Source of the DNA: Pectobacterium brasiliense
Lineage (GTDB): Bacteria > Pseudomonadota > Gammaproteobacteria > Enterobacterales > Enterobacteriaceae
Reading direction: 5' to 3'
NCBI RefSeq assembly: GCF_013449685.1
Contig: NZ_JACDSF010000008.1
Location: 56,263 to 120,262, forward strand
Length of the DNA: 64,000 nt
Part shown: positions 61,785 to 64,000 of the stretch, piece by piece
Layout of the letters: each line of letters opens with the position of its first letter
How positions within the stretch are numbered: position 1 is the stretch's first letter
Notes under the pieces: model-generated
Databases searched by the model: none
The model's input: only the letters and a program-made list of their open reading frames with translations
What the model was told of the DNA's origin: nothing
Program-made: the position numbers and the translations under genes

Positions 61785-63672
61785 TTTAGTAACTTCTTTT
61801 GCCGATTTGGGGCTGAATACCTCTATCCTTAATGCCCTGACTGATTTGGGCTATGAAAAACCGTCTCCGATTCAGGCGGAATGTATTCCTCACCTGCTGA
61901 ATGGTCGCGATGTGCTGGGTATGGCACAGACCGGTAGCGGTAAAACAGCAGCGTTCTCTCTGCCATTACTGAACAATCTGAAACCTGAACTTAAAGCACC
62001 ACAGATTCTGGTGCTGGCACCGACCCGCGAGCTGGCGGTGCAGGTAGCAGAGGCCTGCAATGATTTCTCCAAGCATATGCACGGCGTGAACGTCGTTGCA
62101 CTGTACGGCGGCCAGCGCTATGACGTGCAACTGCGCGCTTTGCGTGGTGGTGCACAGATCGTTGTGGGTACGCCAGGCCGTCTGCTGGATCACCTGAAAC
62201 GCGGTACGCTGGATCTGTCCAACCTGAGTGGTTTGGTGCTGGATGAAGCTGATGAAATGCTGCGTATGGGCTTCATCGAAGATGTTGAAAACATCATGGC
62301 TCAGATCCCTGCTGAACATCAGACTGCGCTGTTCTCTGCGACCATGCCTGAAGCGATTCGCCGCATTACGCGCCGTTTCATGAAAGATCCGCAAGAAGTT
62401 CGCATTCAATCAAGCGTTACTACGCGCCCAGACATCAGCCAGAGCTACTGGACGGTGCAGGGTATGCGTAAAAATGACGCGCTGGTACGCTTCCTGGAAG
62501 CAGAAGATTTTGATGCGGCGATTATTTTCGTTCGTACCAAAAACGCGACGCTGGAAGTGGCCGAAGCTCTGGAGCGTAGCGGTTACAACAGCGCCGCGCT
62601 GAACGGTGACATGAATCAGGCGCTGCGTGAGCAAACGCTGGAGCGTCTGAAAGATGGTCGTCTGGATATCCTGATCGCGACCGACGTTGCGGCGCGTGGT
62701 CTGGACGTTGAGCGTATCAGCCTGGTAGTGAACTACGATATCCCGATGGATGCCGAGTCTTACGTCCACCGTATTGGTCGTACCGGTCGTGCAGGTCGTG
62801 CGGGCCGCGCTCTGCTGTTCGTCGAAAACCGTGAACGTCGCCTGCTGCGCAACGTTGAACGCACAATGAAGCTAACCATTCCTGAAGTGGAATTGCCAAA
62901 CGCAGAATTGCTGGGTCAACGCCGTCTGGCTAAATTCGCCGCTAAAGTACAGCAACAGCTGGAAAGCAGCGATCTGGACATGTACCGCGCACTGCTGACA
63001 AAACTGCAACCGCAGGAAGAGCTGGATGTCGAAACGCTGGCTGCTGCGCTGCTGAAAATGGCGCAGGGTGAACGTCCTCTGATTCTGCCACCTGATCCGG
63101 CATTCCGTCCTCGTCGCGAATTCCGCGATCGTGATGAGTCTCGCAGTGATTCACGTGGCGATCGTCGTCGTGATCCTCGTGATGCTCGTGAAAGTCGTGA
63201 CGGTGACCGTCCACAGCGTCGTGAGCGTCGTGATGCTGGCGAGATGGAATTGTATCGTATTGAAGTGGGTCGTGATGACGGCGTTGAAGTTCGCCACATT
63301 GTTGGTGCCATCGCCAACGAAGGTGATATCAGCAGCCGCTACATCGGTAACATCAAGCTGTTCGCGTCTCACTCGACGATTGAACTGCCGAAAGGTATGC
63401 CGGGCGATCTGTTATCACATTTCACCCGTACGCGTATTCTGAACAAACCAATGAATATGCAGTTGATGGGTGATGCAGTTGCACAGCCAGAACGTCGTGG
63501 CGGTGGTCGTCCTAGTGGCGAACGTCGTGATGGCGCAGCACCACGTCGCTCTTTCGGCGGTGGTGAACGCCGTGAAAGTAACGGTAGCGGCGGTGAGCGT
63601 CGTGAGCGTTCTTTCAACCGTGATGCCGCACCGCGTGCTCCACGTCGTCGTCCTGCTGACGCGGGTCAATAA
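61777..63672 (+). CDS. deaD: ATP-dependent RNA helicase DeaD/CsdA
   Basis: DEAD-box helicase for 50S assembly and mRNA decay in the cold. Motifs in order: Q motif [22 protein letters not shown] (I), PTRELA (Ia), VLDEADEM (II, DEAD), SAT (III), [11 protein letters not shown] (V) and [11 protein letters not shown] (VI). The C-terminal DbpA-like RNA-binding domain (about 480-550) is flanked by Arg/Asp/Gly-rich tails. The start at 61777 ([13 protein letters not shown]) aligns with E. coli; 631 residues. Coupled to the upstream yrbN. Confidence 0.98.
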   Translation: MTDLVTSFADLGLNTSILNALTDLGYEKPSPIQAECIPHLLNGRDVLGMAQTGSGKTAAFSLPLLNNLKPELKAPQILVLAPTRELAVQVAEACNDFSKHMHGVNVVALYGGQRYDVQLRALRGGAQIVVGTPGRLLDHLKRGTLDLSNLSGLVLDEADEMLRMGFIEDVENIMAQIPAEHQTALFSATMPEAIRRITRRFMKDPQEVRIQSSVTTRPDISQSYWTVQGMRKNDALVRFLEAEDFDAAIIFVRTKNATLEVAEALERSGYNSAALNGDMNQALREQTLERLKDGRLDILIATDVAARGLDVERISLVVNYDIPMDAESYVHRIGRTGRAGRAGRALLFVENRERRLLRNVERTMKLTIPEVELPNAELLGQRRLAKFAAKVQQQLESSDLDMYRALLTKLQPQEELDVETLAAALLKMAQGERPLILPPDPAFRPRREFRDRDESRSDSRGDRRRDPRDARESRDGDRPQRRERRDAGEMELYRIEVGRDDGVEVRHIVGAIANEGDISSRYIGNIKLFASHSTIELPKGMPGDLLSHFTRTRILNKPMNMQLMGDAVAQPERRGGGRPSGERRDGAAPRRSFGGGERRESNGSGGERRERSFNRDAAPRAPRRRPADAGQ

Positions 63673-63787
63673 AACTAACATTGAGTAATAAGCGTATTGG
63701 CTTACCGTTTAGGGCGAGATTAAATACTTCGCTTCAAATAACGAAATAGTGTGTTACGCAACATTTATCTTTGTATATTATTATAAT

Positions 63788-63823
63788 AAGCGGCCCATCA
63801 TTATCGATGGGGCGCTTCTTTTT
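63788..63823 (+). terminator. deaD terminator
   Basis: AAGCGGCCCATC (63788-63799) pairs with GATGGGGCGCTT (63806-63817), with one mismatch, followed by CTTTTTA. Confidence 0.85.
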
Positions 63824-63937
63824 ATGACTAACCAGCCTATCTTAATTTTATATTAAGGAGGAATTCACTCCGAAGTGCACGTTAAGTCACCACTCTTAAT
63901 ACCTCGAACACTTTCGACGACTGCATTAACTCAATAC

Positions 63938-64000
63938 ATACTCGTAATACTTCAAGTTGCATGTGCGTTGGTTACATTCAGTCACCCGAATCACTTACTT
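63938..64000 (-). repeat. Partial ERIC element (cut by window end)
   Basis: The minus-strand sequence beginning AAGTAAGTGATTCGGGTGA resembles the ERIC consensus AAGTAAGTGACTGGGGTGAG, and the part reading CAACGCACATGCAACTTGAAG is the conserved outer arm. About 63 of the roughly 127 bases are inside the window. Confidence 0.75.

Larger units (their letters stand above)
63673..64000. other. Intergenic region after deaD
   Basis: 328 bases to the window end. It holds the deaD terminator and the start of an ERIC-type repeat; no gene is visible. Confidence 0.6.

Overview
The window looks like a chromosome segment of a soft-rot enterobacterium (Pectobacterium or a close relative). Most housekeeping proteins match their Escherichia coli counterparts nearly residue for residue, and several gene strings keep the E. 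coli order: rpsU-dnaG-rpoD with mug and tRNA-Ile(CAU); argR/mdh; ispB-rplU-rpmA-yhbE-obgE-dacB-greA-yhbY-rlmE-ftsH-folP-glmM-secG-leuU; and metY-rimP-nusA-infB-rbfA-truB-rpsO-pnp-nlpI-yrbN-deaD. A partial ERIC-type repeat closes the window.

Layout. 1-7.7 kb is accessory metabolism: the end of a membrane diguanylate cyclase, a DUF305 protein, a convergent beta-glucoside pair (bglF, bglA), a periplasmic DJ-1/PfpI protein divergent from a LysR regulator, and a small unknown membrane protein. Both bgl genes have a CRP site and a leader with a BglG-type RAT hairpin overlapping a terminator, although no bglG lies here. 7.7-15.9 kb is core (tRNA-Ile, mug, rpoD, dnaG, rpsU, tsaD, argR, mdh). 16.0-17.5 kb holds sfsB (Ner-like) plus two paralogous genes with the DNA-binding domain of Mu transposase. 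17.5-30.3 kb is core again, ending with secG and tRNA-Leu.

30.3-51.3 kb is the exceptional part. In E. coli the gap between leuU and metY holds argG; here it holds about 21 kb of specialised-metabolism genes. A minus-strand run encodes a DUF2589 protein, a free-standing adenylation enzyme, a free-standing carrier protein, an unknown 90-residue protein, a PKS (KS-AT-KR-DH-ACP), an NRPS (C-A-PCP-TE), a membrane protein and an MDR oxidoreductase. An A-PCP-C NRPS runs divergently. A second block carries another DUF2589 gene, a GH24 lysozyme and a holin-like membrane protein, divergent from a LuxR-type regulator with a degenerate receiver. The simplest reading of the assembly line is: a carboxylic-acid starter (A-PCP-C), a small amino acid on the free carrier, one malonate unit processed by KR/DH, then Asp (signature DLTKVGHVGK) and thioesterase release. 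The muramidase, holin-like and DUF2589 genes suggest a lysis-type export or release function tied to the product. This is inference, and I do not recognise the cluster as a described system.

51.4-64 kb is the metY-rimP-nusA-infB operon and its downstream genes. It includes the 25-codon yrbN overlapping deaD, an RNase III-type hairpin in the pnp leader, and a NusA about 14 residues longer than that of E. coli.
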